The notes beneath the pieces were generated by a model. The model worked only from the letters and a program-made list of their open reading frames with translations. It did not search any database and was not told where the DNA came from. A stretch of 64,000 nucleotides of DNA from contig NZ_SSCL01000004.1 in the NCBI RefSeq assembly GCF_005876955.1, forward strand, positions 124,001 to 188,000, in the 5' to 3' direction. Numbering within the stretch: the stretch's first letter is position 1; each line of letters opens with the position of its first letter. Source of the stretch: Sinomonas gamaensis (GTDB taxonomy: Bacteria; Actinomycetota; Actinomycetes; Actinomycetales; Micrococcaceae). The translations under genes were made by a program, and so were the position numbers. Shown here piece after piece: positions 35,378 to 44,356 of the stretch.

Positions 35378-36424
35378 ATGAGCCCCTCGGAGCAGCGTTC
35401 TGTTTCATTCGGGGCGCCCGTCGTCCAGCTCTCGGAGGAGGACCTCGCCCTCCTGCACGCGCTGCAGATCGCCCCTCGGGTCCCTTGGCTGGAAGCGGCT
35501 GAAATCCTCGGCGCCCACCCCGCGACGCTCGCCCGGCGCTGGGAGCGGCTGCGCCAGGCCGGTCTCGCCTGGAGCACCGCTCACCTGAGGGGGGATCCGG
35601 CGGAGATGGTCGTCGCGTTCGTGGACGTCGAGTGCGACCCGGGGCAGCGCGAAGAGGCGGTCGCGGCGCTCGCGGCGATCCCGGAGGCGCAGACGATCGA
35701 CGTCGCCACGAGCCACCCCGACCTCTCTCTTACCGTCTTCGCGCGATCGCTCGTGGACTGCGCCGAGCGGGTGCTGCCTCAGATTGCCGCGGCGCCGGGA
35801 GTCAATCGAATCCAGAGCGAACTGTGCACTCGGCTGCATTCGGGCGGCCATTCGTGGCGCCTCGCTGCCCTGGACCGGGCGCAGATCGCCGCCTTCGCCG
35901 AACTGGGCCGGGTCGAACCGTTCACGGGCCCCCTCCCAGCCGCCTGCTTCGACCTCCTTCCGCTCCTCGTGCGCAACGGGCGCGCGAGCGCCGCCGAGAT
36001 AGCCCGCGAACTCGGGCGCAGTCCCGCGACCATCCACCGGCAGCTCGCGAAGGTCCTCGGCAGCGGCCTGCTCTCGTTCCGCTGCGAGGTCGCCCAAGGG
36101 CCCGCCGGCTACCCGGTGGCCTGCAAGTGGCTCGCGAAGGTTCCTCCGGGGCAGCATGCGCAGGCCGCCGCGGCGATCGGGGGCTTGCGCAACGTGCGTC
36201 TCGTCGCATCGACGACGGGCCAGACCAACTTCACGATCATGATGTGGCTCCGCACCGTCGCCGACGTCATGACGGCGGAGCTCACCATCCAGGAGCGGAT
36301 CCCCGGCATCGAGCTCGTCCAGAGCACCGTCATGCTGCGGGCGGTGAAGCGGGTGGGTTTCATGCTTCGCGCCGATGGAACGACGACGGGTGAAGTGGTG
36401 GCCAGCCCAGCCCTGATAGACTAG
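35378..36424 (+). CDS. Lrp/AsnC-family regulator with two HTH-RAM units
   Basis: A 348-residue regulator built from two AsnC-like halves: HTH at about 20-60 (EAAEILGAHPATLARRWERL) and again at about 205-245 (EIARELGRSPATIHRQLAKV), each followed by a ligand-binding half. Doubled Lrp proteins of this size are common in actinobacteria. It is divergent from the M20 hydrolase-transporter pair across 97 bp and is the likely regulator of that pair; the ligand may be an amino acid. No clear -10 box. Confidence 0.83.
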   Translation: MSPSEQRSVSFGAPVVQLSEEDLALLHALQIAPRVPWLEAAEILGAHPATLARRWERLRQAGLAWSTAHLRGDPAEMVVAFVDVECDPGQREEAVAALAAIPEAQTIDVATSHPDLSLTVFARSLVDCAERVLPQIAAAPGVNRIQSELCTRLHSGGHSWRLAALDRAQIAAFAELGRVEPFTGPLPAACFDLLPLLVRNGRASAAEIARELGRSPATIHRQLAKVLGSGLLSFRCEVAQGPAGYPVACKWLAKVPPGQHAQAAAAIGGLRNVRLVASTTGQTNFTIMMWLRTVADVMTAELTIQERIPGIELVQSTVMLRAVKRVGFMLRADGTTTGEVVASPALID

Positions 36425-36592
36425 GGAAGTTGGAGTTCGGGCTCACATCCCCTCCAACAGCGTCGATGAACGCGATGACTGCCCTGGGATGCACCCCTTG
36501 CGCGCTCCCGGATCCGGCAGTGCCCTGCGGTAGCCAGGCTCTCCCTTTCCTCGGCGAACCCGTGACGCCGACGTGGCCCACGGGACGATCCG

Positions 36593-38095
36593 ATGCTGGA
36601 GTTGCCTGCACTCATGCCTGCCCCCACGTTTGCCTCCCTCGGCGTTCCCGCCGTCCTCGACCATACCCTCGCAGCCCAGGGGATCGAGTCGCCCTTCCCG
36701 ATCCAGGCCGCGACGCTCCCGGACACGCTCGCCGGCCGCGACGTGCTCGGCCGCGGCCGCACCGGCTCGGGCAAGACGCTCGCGTTCGCGATCCCCCTGG
36801 TGGCGCGCCTCGATGCCGCGGGTGCCGCCGTCGTCCGTACTCCGGGCCGCCCGCTCGGCCTCGTGCTGGCGCCGACCCGCGAACTTGCGACCCAGATCAA
36901 CGCGACCGTCGAGCCGCTCGCCAAAGCAGCCGGGCTCACTACGACGGTCATCTACGGCGGCGTCTCGCAGGTGCGTCAGGAGCGCGCGCTCGGTGCCGGC
37001 GTGGACATCGTCATCGCCTGCCCTGGGCGCCTCGAGGATCTGATGCGCCAGCGCATCGTGGACCTGAGCCACGTCGAGGTAACGGTCCTTGACGAGGCCG
37101 ACCACATGGCGGATCTCGGCTTCCTGCCGGTCGTGCGGCGGCTCCTGGACACCACGCCGAAGGACGCGCAGCGGCTCCTGTTCTCCGCGACTCTGGACAA
37201 CGGCGTGGACGCCCTCGTGAAGCGCTACCTCCACAACCCGCTGACGCATTCCGTCGACGAGCCGCGCGCCGCGGTCACCACGATGGAGCATCACGTGTTC
37301 GTCGCCGCGGATGCCGGCGCGAAGAAGAACCTCGTGCACGCCCTCGCGTCCGGCCGTGGACGGCGCGTCCTCTTCATGCGGACCAAGCACCACGCGAAGC
37401 GGCTCGCGAAGCAGCTCACCCAGGCGGGCATCCCCGCGGTCGACCTCCACGGCAACCTCTCGCAGAACGCCCGCGACCGCAACCTCGCCGACTTCGCCTC
37501 CGGCGAGGTCCGCGTGCTCGTCGCGACCGACGTCGCCGCCCGCGGCGTGCACGTGGACGACGTCGAGCTCGTGGTCCACGTCGATCCGCCCGCCGAGCAC
37601 AAGTCCTACCTGCACCGCTCGGGCCGCACGGCACGCGCTGGCTCGGATGGCGCCGTTGTGACGGTCGCGCTGCCGGAGCAGCAGCAGGAGGTGCGCCAGC
37701 TCCTGCGCCACGCGGGCGTCAAGGTGGAGTTCCAGGCGGTCTCGTCGTCGTCGGCCGCCGTCGCCGAGCTGGTCGGCGAGCCGGCCGAGTATGTCGACCC
37801 GGCCGAGCGCGCCGCCGCCGTCGCGGCGAAGCAGCCGCGGCAGGGCGGGGGCGCGTCGACCGGCGCAAACGCCCAGCGCAAGCGCTCGCGCCGCGGCCGT
37901 GGGGGCTCGGGCGCCTCGGGCCCCGCTGCCGCATCCAAGGCGGCGTCGGGGTCGAGGGGCGCCGCATCGCCGCGGGCTGCGGCCCCGCGCTCGGGGTCGA
38001 CGGCGGCCTCCTCCTCCCAGGGGGCAACGTCGTCGTCCGCGCGCCGCGGCCCGCGCCGCCCGGGCTCGCGCCCCTCGAACGCTCGCCGGGGGTAA
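36593..38095 (+). CDS. DEAD-box ATP-dependent RNA helicase
   Basis: A 500-residue RNA helicase that unwinds structured RNA, likely for ribosome assembly or cold adaptation. Motif I GRTGSGKT is at 55-62, motif Ia PTRELATQ follows, motif II DEAD is at 167-170, SAT is near 198, and motif VI HRSGRTAR lies in the second RecA domain. The C-terminal 100 residues are a low-complexity Arg/Gly/Ser/Ala tail for RNA binding. ATG 36593 or 36614 are both possible. TAGACT at 36417-36422 suggests a leader of about 160 nt, with a possible stem GTTGGAG/CTCCAAC at its 5' end. Confidence 0.92.
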   Translation: MLELPALMPAPTFASLGVPAVLDHTLAAQGIESPFPIQAATLPDTLAGRDVLGRGRTGSGKTLAFAIPLVARLDAAGAAVVRTPGRPLGLVLAPTRELATQINATVEPLAKAAGLTTTVIYGGVSQVRQERALGAGVDIVIACPGRLEDLMRQRIVDLSHVEVTVLDEADHMADLGFLPVVRRLLDTTPKDAQRLLFSATLDNGVDALVKRYLHNPLTHSVDEPRAAVTTMEHHVFVAADAGAKKNLVHALASGRGRRVLFMRTKHHAKRLAKQLTQAGIPAVDLHGNLSQNARDRNLADFASGEVRVLVATDVAARGVHVDDVELVVHVDPPAEHKSYLHRSGRTARAGSDGAVVTVALPEQQQEVRQLLRHAGVKVEFQAVSSSSAAVAELVGEPAEYVDPAERAAAVAAKQPRQGGGASTGANAQRKRSRRGRGGSGASGPAAASKAASGSRGAASPRAAAPRSGSTAASSSQGATSSSARRGPRRPGSRPSNARRG

Positions 38096-38143
38096 CCCGC
38101 AGGGGGTAACGACAAACCAGGGCATCGCGGGCAGACTGGTCCC

Positions 38144-38545
38144 ATGAAGACCGTGCTCAACCTCATCTGGCTTGTCTTCGGCGGGCTCGTCCTGGCCCTC
38201 GGCTATTTTCTGGCCGGGATCCTGTGCTGCCTGCTCATCGTCACGATTCCGTGGGGGATCGCGTCCTTCCGCATCGGCGCCTACGCGCTCTGGCCGTTCG
38301 GGCGGATGGTGGTGGATCGGCACGAGCAGATGGGCCTTCCAAGCCTCCTCGGGAACGTCATCTGGCTCGTTGTGGCGGGAGTCTGGATCGCCGTCGGGCA
38401 CGTGGCGACCGCTGTCGCCATGGCGATGACCATCGTCGGGATTCCCCTCGCCATCGCCAATATCAAGCTCATCCCGGTCTCCCTCTTCCCGCTGGGCAAG
38501 CAGATTGTGCGCACCGATCGATTCCTGGCCAGCTACAGTCGGTGA
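38144..38545 (+). CDS. YccF-domain membrane protein
   Basis: A 133-residue membrane protein with two YccF repeats, each with the pattern N(L/V)IWLV.GG..A..Y followed by IVGIP.A or IVTIPWGIASF. Four hydrophobic stretches are visible. The family is widespread in bacteria but its function is unknown. A CAGACT element lies 6 nt before the ATG, close to the leaderless pattern of other genes here. It is a single gene between the helicase and YceI genes. Confidence 0.85.
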   Translation: MKTVLNLIWLVFGGLVLALGYFLAGILCCLLIVTIPWGIASFRIGAYALWPFGRMVVDRHEQMGLPSLLGNVIWLVVAGVWIAVGHVATAVAMAMTIVGIPLAIANIKLIPVSLFPLGKQIVRTDRFLASYSR

Positions 38546-38623
38546 CCCAACCGGGTCCGTCTGCTCCCATCCTTTGTGACTGGCCGTGGCGGCGCTAAGT
38601 TTGGTACGACGAAGGAGGCCCCC

Positions 38624-39187
38624 ATGCCGGAAATCGATCCCTCGTACGCAGGCGAATGGCGGTTCGACCCAGCCCACACGCGGCTCGGCTTCTCGACGCG
38701 TCACGCCATGGTCACCAAGGTGCGCGGCTCGTTCAACGACGTAGAGGGCGTCATCAATATCGATCCCGATGACCCGACGGCGTCGACGGTCAACGTCACC
38801 ATCAAGGTCGCGAGCATCGACACCCGCAATCCCCAGCGCGACGAGCACCTTCGCACCAACGACTTCTTCGACGCACCCCACTATCCGGAGATCACGTTCG
38901 TGAGCAAGCGGATCGACCAGGTCGAGGAGAACAGCTTCATTGTGAGCGGCGACCTCACGATCCGCGGCGTCACGAAGGAGATCGCGATCCCGCTCGAGTT
39001 CATCGGCGTCGAGCGTGACCCGATGGGGAACCTGCGCGCCGGCTTCGAGGGGTCCCGGCGGATCGACCGCAAGGACTTCGGCGTCAACTGGAACGCGGCC
39101 CTCGACTCGGGCGGCGTGCTTGTCTCCGACCGCATCCTCCTCGAATTCGAGATCTCGGCCATCAAGACCGAGGCGTCCCAGAACTAG
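38624..39187 (+). CDS. YceI-family lipid-binding protein
   Basis: A 187-residue YceI-like protein, a lipocalin-like barrel that binds isoprenoid or other lipid tails. Typical segments are WRFDPAHTRLGFSTRHAMVTKV (split by family), VTIKVASIDTRNPQRDEHLR and FGVNWN. No signal peptide is visible, so this copy is probably cytoplasmic. The ATG at 38624 follows GAAGGAGG; TAAGTT upstream may be the -10 box. The next gene (2H phosphoesterase) starts 4 bp after its stop. Confidence 0.9.
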   Translation: MPEIDPSYAGEWRFDPAHTRLGFSTRHAMVTKVRGSFNDVEGVINIDPDDPTASTVNVTIKVASIDTRNPQRDEHLRTNDFFDAPHYPEITFVSKRIDQVEENSFIVSGDLTIRGVTKEIAIPLEFIGVERDPMGNLRAGFEGSRRIDRKDFGVNWNAALDSGGVLVSDRILLEFEISAIKTEASQN

Positions 39188-39191
39188 AGAC

Positions 39192-39713
39192 GTGAACGCG
39201 GACGAGGCTCCCGAGGAGTCGGCTCCGGGCGAGCCGATGGGGGCCTTCGTGGTCGTCGCCTTCGTGGAGCCGACGCCGGTGGGCGTTCCCTTCAGCAAGC
39301 GGCGGTGGCCGCTCCACGTGACCCTCCTGCGCTTCGACGCGCCGCGTGGGCCGGCGATGGCCGCGGTCGGCCGTGCTCTCGCCGCTCACCACGACCCCAT
39401 CACCGTGCGCATTGCCGACGACGCCAACTTCGGCTTCCGCGGCAGGGTCCGGGTCTCGCTCGTGCACCATGAGCCGGGGCTGCATGCGCTCCACGAGCGG
39501 GTCCTGAGCGAAGTGGCCGCCGTGGGCGGCCGGGTGCACTCGCCGCAGCACACCGGCCGCGGCTTCCGCCCCCACATCACCGTCCAGGGCGACCGGCGGG
39601 TGCATGAGGGGGAGCGGGTGGTGCTCGACGACTTCGCGCTCATCGACATGGCGCCCGACGGCGACACCTCCGTACGCTTGCCGCTCGTCGCGTGGGGGCG
39701 GGGCGCGCGCTAG
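39192..39713 (+). CDS. 2H phosphoesterase (2'-5' RNA ligase-like)
   Basis: A 173-residue protein of the 2H phosphoesterase superfamily, shown by two HxT motifs: H42-V-T44 (LHVTLLRF) and H128-I-T130 (RPHITVQG). It would hydrolyse 2',3'-cyclic or 2'-5' phosphodiesters; the RNA substrate is unknown. The GTG start at 39192 is uncertain; ATG 39237 (MGAFVVVAF) is the obvious alternative. It may be cotranscribed with yceI. Its stop codon shares CTAG with the stop of the convergent gene. Confidence 0.75.
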   Translation: MNADEAPEESAPGEPMGAFVVVAFVEPTPVGVPFSKRRWPLHVTLLRFDAPRGPAMAAVGRALAAHHDPITVRIADDANFGFRGRVRVSLVHHEPGLHALHERVLSEVAAVGGRVHSPQHTGRGFRPHITVQGDRRVHEGERVVLDDFALIDMAPDGDTSVRLPLVAWGRGAR

Positions 39714-40591
39714 CGGCGCAGGCTCGCGAGTTCCTCGCTCAGATTCGTTCTGGCACGGTCGAGCCAGAGCTCCCGCGCGCGCTCGGTATGGAAGAGCGGG
39801 TCGAGCGCGAGCAGGTGCTCGAGGACCTGGGCGCGCCCGGCGCGGAAGGGGCCATCGGGGACGTGGGCGTACTCGGCCCGCACCTGCGCCGTGTACCGGC
39901 GGTAGCCAGCGCTGTCGCGACCCAGCACCGCGAGGTCCGCGTCGCACAGGCGCTGCCCGCCGTCGTCATCCGCGGATGGCCGATGCGCGGCGGTGAGCCG
40001 GACGAGCCGCCCGACTTCCGCAATCTCCCGCGCCGGGAGGCCTGCGTCGGCGAGCCGCGACTCGGCGAGCAGTGCCGAGTCCTCTTCGTCCTGGCCGGGC
40101 TTCCCAGCGTAAACGGCGTCGTGGAACCATGCGGCGAGGCTGACGGGGCGCGGGGTGACGCCGTCGTCTGCAATCTCGTCCAGCGAGGTGAGCACGGCGA
40201 AGAGGTGGGCGTTGGTGTGGTAGCGGCGGTGGGCCTCCGACCAGCGCCCGATCAGCTCGCGGCCCAGCTCGGCGCGGCCCGGCAAGAGCCGTTCCCAGCG
40301 TTGGGCGAGCGGCACCGCAAGGGCCTTGGCGCGCTCTCTCGCGGGGACCCGCAGGCCTGAGGCGATGAGTGCGCGGGTGAGCGTGCGGCCGTCCACGGGC
40401 CGCGCGCCCCTCTGGACCAAGTCCGCGTGCCGGCGTTCGGGGACGTCGTAGTGGTCTTCGTCGAACGCGCGCTCGGGGATCTCGGCGGCGGCGGCAAAGG
40501 CGTGAAGCTCCGCGAGGGACGCGTCGGAGACGAGGTGGGCGAAGACGGTCCCGTGAGCGGGCCACATCGGGGTATCGATGAGGATGGCCAT
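39710..40591 (-). CDS. DUF4031 - HD phosphohydrolase fusion protein
   Basis: A 293-residue two-domain protein. Residues 1-85 are DUF4031 (AILIDTPMWPAHG start, then the HLVSD and ERAFDEDHYDVPE blocks). Residues 100-293 look like a metal-dependent HD-type hydrolase: YHTNAHL (H125, H129), WFHDAVY (H157, D158) and D172 could hold the metal. ATG 40591 is favoured as it begins the DUF4031 signature. Its substrate is unknown. It is divergent from clpB, and its promoter region overlaps the clpB HAIR element. Confidence 0.78.
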   Translation of the reverse strand: MAILIDTPMWPAHGTVFAHLVSDASLAELHAFAAAAEIPERAFDEDHYDVPERRHADLVQRGARPVDGRTLTRALIASGLRVPARERAKALAVPLAQRWERLLPGRAELGRELIGRWSEAHRRYHTNAHLFAVLTSLDEIADDGVTPRPVSLAAWFHDAVYAGKPGQDEEDSALLAESRLADAGLPAREIAEVGRLVRLTAAHRPSADDDGGQRLCDADLAVLGRDSAGYRRYTAQVRAEYAHVPDGPFRAGRAQVLEHLLALDPLFHTERARELWLDRARTNLSEELASLRR

Positions 40592-40616
40592 GCCTTCCAG
40601 CATGACACCGACCAAG

Positions 40617-40649
40617 TTGCCCGAAAGACTTGAGTTGAGTACACTCAAG
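40617..40649 (+). promoter_or_regulatory. clpB promoter with perfect HAIR operator
   Basis: -35 TTGCCC (40617-40622), 17-bp spacer, -10 TACACT (40640-40645). A perfect HAIR box, CTTGAGT-N7-ACTCAAG (40629-40649), covers the spacer and -10. HspR binding here would block polymerase, placing clpB in the same regulon as the dnaK operon. Confidence 0.93.
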
Positions 40650-40716
40650 TTAAATGCGTTGACCTTAGTGAAGGCTGCGCGGTTGGATGGTCCGGTAGCA
40701 GGGGAAGGAGCTCTCG

Positions 40717-43359
40717 TTGGACGTCAAATTCACTACCAAGAGCCAGGAGGCGCTCTCGGCCGCGGCCATGAATGCCTCCACCGCAGGGAATCCGCAGGTG
40801 GAGCCGCCGCACCTGCTCAAGGCGCTCATGGATCAGCGCGAGGGCGTCGCCGTCGCCCTCCTCCGCGCGACCGGCGCGGATCCGGATGCGGTGAGCGTCG
40901 CCGCGAGCACCGCGATCAAGGCCATGCCGTCCAGCTCGGGCAGCAGCGTGGCCCAGGCGCAGCTCAGCCGCCAGGGCCTCCAGGTCATCCATGCAGCGCA
41001 GCAGGAAGCGGAGCGAATGGGGGACAGCTTCGTCTCGACCGAGCACCTCCTGCTCGGGCTGGCAGCCGACGGCGGTGCGGCCGGCAAGGCTCTTCGGGAC
41101 GCCGGCGCGACCCTCGAGTCGCTCAAGGCCGCGCTTCCAGGCGTCCGCGGAGACCGCAGGGTTGACAGTCCCGACCCCGAGAACACGTTCCAGGCGCTCG
41201 AGAAGTACGGCACGGACCTCACGGCCATCGCGCGGTCCGGCAAGCTCGATCCCGTGATCGGCCGCGACGCCGAGATCCGCCGAGTCGTCCAAGTCCTCTC
41301 CCGCCGTACGAAGAACAACCCTGTGCTCATCGGTGAGCCCGGCGTAGGCAAGACCGCCGTCGTCGAGGGCCTCGCCCAGCGGATGGTGGCCGGGGACGTG
41401 CCGGAGAGCCTGCGCGGCAAGACGCTCGTGGCGCTCGATCTCGGCTCGATGGTCGCCGGTGCCAAGTACCGCGGTGAATTCGAGGAACGGCTCAAGGCCG
41501 TCCTTGAGGAGATCCGCAGCTCCGAGGGCCAGATCGTCACGTTCATCGACGAGATCCACACCGTCGTCGGCGCCGGGGCCACCGGAGATTCGTCGATGGA
41601 CGCCGGCAACATGCTCAAGCCCATGCTCGCCCGCGGCGAGCTGCGGCTCATCGGTGCGACCACGCTCGACGAGTACCGCGAGAACATCGAGAAGGACGCC
41701 GCGCTCGAGCGGCGCTTCCAGCAGGTCTTCGTGGGGGAGCCGAGCGTCGAGGACACGGTCGCGATCCTCCGCGGCCTCAAGGAGCGGTACGAGGCCCATC
41801 ACAAGGTTGCCATCGCCGACTCCGCTCTTGTCGCTGCGGCTACCCTCTCCAACCGGTACATCAGCGGTCGCCAGCTGCCAGACAAGGCCATCGATCTCGT
41901 CGACGAGGCTGCCTCGCGGCTCCGCATGGAGATCGACTCGGCACCCGAGGAAATCGACCAGCTGCGCCGCGCCGTCGACCGCCTCACCATGGAGGAGCTC
42001 GCCCTCGAAGGCGAGACCGACGAGGCCTCGATCGAGCGTCTCGCCGCGATCCGCGAGGACATGGCGGACAAGAAGGAACAGCTCGCCGCCCTCAACGCCC
42101 GGTGGGAGTCGGAGAAGGCGGGACTCAACCGCGTCGGCGACCTCAAGGCCAAGCTCGACGAGGCGCGCTCGCTCGCGGACAAGGCCCAGCGCGAGGGCGA
42201 CCTCGCCGAGGCCTCCCGCATCCTGTACGGCGAGATTCCCACCCTTGAGCGCGAGCTCAGGGAGGCGTCCGCCGCCGAGGAGCAGGCGATCGGAAAGTCG
42301 AAGATGGTCGCGGAGGAGGTCACGGCGGACGACATTGCCGAGGTCATCTCCGCGTGGACCGGCATCCCCGCCGGGCGCATGCTGCAGGGCGAGAGCCAGA
42401 AGCTCCTCCACATGGAGGAGGAACTCGGCAAACGGCTCATCGGCCAGACGAAGGCCGTTCAGGCGGTCTCGGACGCGGTCCGTCGTGCCCGCGCGGGCAT
42501 CAGCGACCCGAATCGGCCCACTGGCTCATTCCTGTTCCTCGGCCCCACCGGCGTCGGGAAGACCGAGCTCGCCAAGGCCCTCGCGGACTTCCTGTTCGAC
42601 GACGAGCGCGCCATGGTGCGGATTGACATGAGCGAATACTCCGAGAAGCACGCCGTCGCGCGGCTTGTCGGCGCGCCTCCGGGATACGTCGGCTACGAGG
42701 AGGGCGGGCAGCTCACCGAGGCCGTGCGTCGGCGGCCGTACTCGGTGATCCTGCTCGACGAGGTGGAGAAGGCCCACCCCGAGGTCTTCGACATCCTGCT
42801 CCAGGTGCTCGACGACGGCCGCCTCACCGACGGGCAGGGCCGTACCGTGGACTTCCGCAACACGATCCTCGTGCTCACGTCGAACCTGGGAAGCCAGTTC
42901 CTTGTGGACCAGGACCTGAGCGCGGAGACGAAGCGCGATGCGGTGATGGGAGTCGTGAACTCCTCGTTCAAGCCCGAATTCCTGAACCGGCTGGACGAGA
43001 TCATCGTCTTCGATCCGCTGAGCGTGGACGACCTCTCCAAGATCGTCCAGCTTCAGGTCGACGCCCTCCAGCGCCGGCTGCACGAGCGGCGCCTCACGCT
43101 GGATGTCACAGACGGTGCGCGCGCTTGGCTCGCGATGTCCGGCTACGACCCCACCTATGGGGCCCGGCCGCTGCGTCGGCTGGTCCAGCGCGAGATCGGC
43201 GACCGGCTCGCGAGGGCGCTCCTCTCGGGCGAGATCACCGACGGGGACACGGTGCTCGTGGACGTCGCAGATGTCTCGGTCGACCTCGAAGCCCTCAGTG
43301 GGGCGTCGACGGGTGGCCTGAGCGTCACACGCAAGGCGCCGGCGGCGCAGGAGGCCTGA
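40717..43359 (+). CDS. clpB: ATP-dependent disaggregase ClpB
   Basis: An 880-residue Hsp100 that pulls proteins out of aggregates with DnaK. Order: N-domain (1-150), AAA1 with Walker A GEPGVGKT (206-213), coiled-coil M domain (about 400-530, rich in Glu, Arg and Lys), AAA2 with Walker A GPTGVGKT (609-616), and the C-terminal D2-small domain. The start is TTG 40717 with GGGAAGGAG 6 nt upstream, giving the family beginning [12 protein letters not shown]. It is transcribed alone from a HAIR-controlled promoter and ends 3 bp from the convergent gene. Confidence 0.97.
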   Translation: MDVKFTTKSQEALSAAAMNASTAGNPQVEPPHLLKALMDQREGVAVALLRATGADPDAVSVAASTAIKAMPSSSGSSVAQAQLSRQGLQVIHAAQQEAERMGDSFVSTEHLLLGLAADGGAAGKALRDAGATLESLKAALPGVRGDRRVDSPDPENTFQALEKYGTDLTAIARSGKLDPVIGRDAEIRRVVQVLSRRTKNNPVLIGEPGVGKTAVVEGLAQRMVAGDVPESLRGKTLVALDLGSMVAGAKYRGEFEERLKAVLEEIRSSEGQIVTFIDEIHTVVGAGATGDSSMDAGNMLKPMLARGELRLIGATTLDEYRENIEKDAALERRFQQVFVGEPSVEDTVAILRGLKERYEAHHKVAIADSALVAAATLSNRYISGRQLPDKAIDLVDEAASRLRMEIDSAPEEIDQLRRAVDRLTMEELALEGETDEASIERLAAIREDMADKKEQLAALNARWESEKAGLNRVGDLKAKLDEARSLADKAQREGDLAEASRILYGEIPTLERELREASAAEEQAIGKSKMVAEEVTADDIAEVISAWTGIPAGRMLQGESQKLLHMEEELGKRLIGQTKAVQAVSDAVRRARAGISDPNRPTGSFLFLGPTGVGKTELAKALADFLFDDERAMVRIDMSEYSEKHAVARLVGAPPGYVGYEEGGQLTEAVRRRPYSVILLDEVEKAHPEVFDILLQVLDDGRLTDGQGRTVDFRNTILVLTSNLGSQFLVDQDLSAETKRDAVMGVVNSSFKPEFLNRLDEIIVFDPLSVDDLSKIVQLQVDALQRRLHERRLTLDVTDGARAWLAMSGYDPTYGARPLRRLVQREIGDRLARALLSGEITDGDTVLVDVADVSVDLEALSGASTGGLSVTRKAPAAQEA

Positions 43360-43362
43360 GAG

Positions 43363-43926
43363 TCAGGGCAGCAGGGATGTCCTGAGGGAGTTGCCAGAGG
43401 TGCTCTCCACGAAGCAGTCCACGCGGCGGTCGCCCGTCGCCCAGCCGTCCTGGGTGGGGAACACGTTGCGCTGCTTCAGACTGCTGGTATCCGAGGGAAG
43501 GGCGAGCTTCGTCTGGCGGCAGAGGTCGGCCGCCCGCTGTTCGAGCGCGTCCTTCCCCGGATACGAGTCCCCCACGGAGTAGCTGGTGGTGGCCACGAGC
43601 TGTGCCGAGTGGGCTTCCGTGCAGGGGACCGTCCGGTTCGCCTCGGCATTCACATCGAAGTTCGAGAAGCAGTCGCCGGCCTTGTAGCTGGCGGCGGCCG
43701 TGAGACTCGCGCCGGGTTTCGCCAGCAGCGAAGCGGTGACCGCCCACAGGATGAGGACCGCGACCGCGCAGCCGCCGACCGCGAGGATACGACCCCAGGC
43801 CGTGGTGGGGAAGCGCGGACGACGCGGTTCCCGCCGAGGCCGCTCGGGAATCCGGGCCCGACGGCGCGTCAGCGGTTTCGAGGCATCTTCGGCCGAGGCG
43901 CCGTGGGAACCCTGATCGGTCTCCAT
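43363..43926 (-). CDS. Septum-formation-family membrane protein
   Basis: A 187-residue protein with an Arg/Pro-rich cytoplasmic tail, one transmembrane segment (about 46-68, ILAVGGCAVAVLILWAVTA) and an outside domain with the pattern AGDCF..VPCTEAHSAQLVATT and two further cysteines, as in the 'septum formation' family (DUF4190-linked proteins of actinobacteria). Exact function is not established. I prefer ATG 43926; the frame remains open to 44019. It is convergent with clpB. Confidence 0.65.
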   Translation of the reverse strand: METDQGSHGASAEDASKPLTRRRARIPERPRREPRRPRFPTTAWGRILAVGGCAVAVLILWAVTASLLAKPGASLTAAASYKAGDCFSNFDVNAEANRTVPCTEAHSAQLVATTSYSVGDSYPGKDALEQRAADLCRQTKLALPSDTSSLKQRNVFPTQDGWATGDRRVDCFVESTSGNSLRTSLLP

Positions 43927-44128
43927 GCGGATTCGATGCCCTTCCGTCGTGCTCGTGGGAGGCGGGGTTCGCGGGCCCCCGATTGCCAGCGCGGCACGTC
44001 CCGCGAATACGCAGGCCACCGCAATTACATGTAGTCTAGACCTACGACAAATTGATCAATGACTCCGGGGCCTCGCGAGCCTGCCTTCGCGACTACCTCC
44101 GGGACGAGGCAAAAGAGGGGGTCACGCC

Positions 44129-44347
44129 ATGGGGCGCGGCCGTCAAAAGGCTAAGGCAACCAAGCAGGCTCGGGACATCAAGTACTACAGCCCGAGTACC
44201 GACTACGCGGCGCTTGAGCGCGAGCTCGCATCGAACTCGCATCCTGCGCACCATGACGCCGACCTCGAGCCGGATTACTCCGACTACGAGGACAAGTACG
44301 CCGATCAGTTTGACGACGACGACGAGGATTCTCGCCGTATCGGCTGA
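44129..44347 (+). CDS. DUF3073 protein
   Basis: A 72-residue hydrophilic protein: a basic start (GRGRQKAKATKQARDIKYYS) and a strongly acidic tail (DYSDYEDKYADQFDDDDED). This is the actinobacterial DUF3073 family, of unknown function. The ATG follows GAGGGGG. The sirtuin gene begins 9 bp later, and both are probably on one mRNA. A TAGTCT sequence near 44031 could be the -10 box. Confidence 0.9.
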   Translation: MGRGRQKAKATKQARDIKYYSPSTDYAALERELASNSHPAHHDADLEPDYSDYEDKYADQFDDDDEDSRRIG

Positions 44348-44356
44348 CTCGCCTTG

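Noticed and set aside
36443-39298. 951-codon open frame on the minus strand across the helicase, YccF and YceI genes
   Set aside because: It is antisense to three well-supported genes with clear family motifs; the long frame follows from high GC at third codon positions. The translation is rich in Arg, Gly and Glu without any domain.
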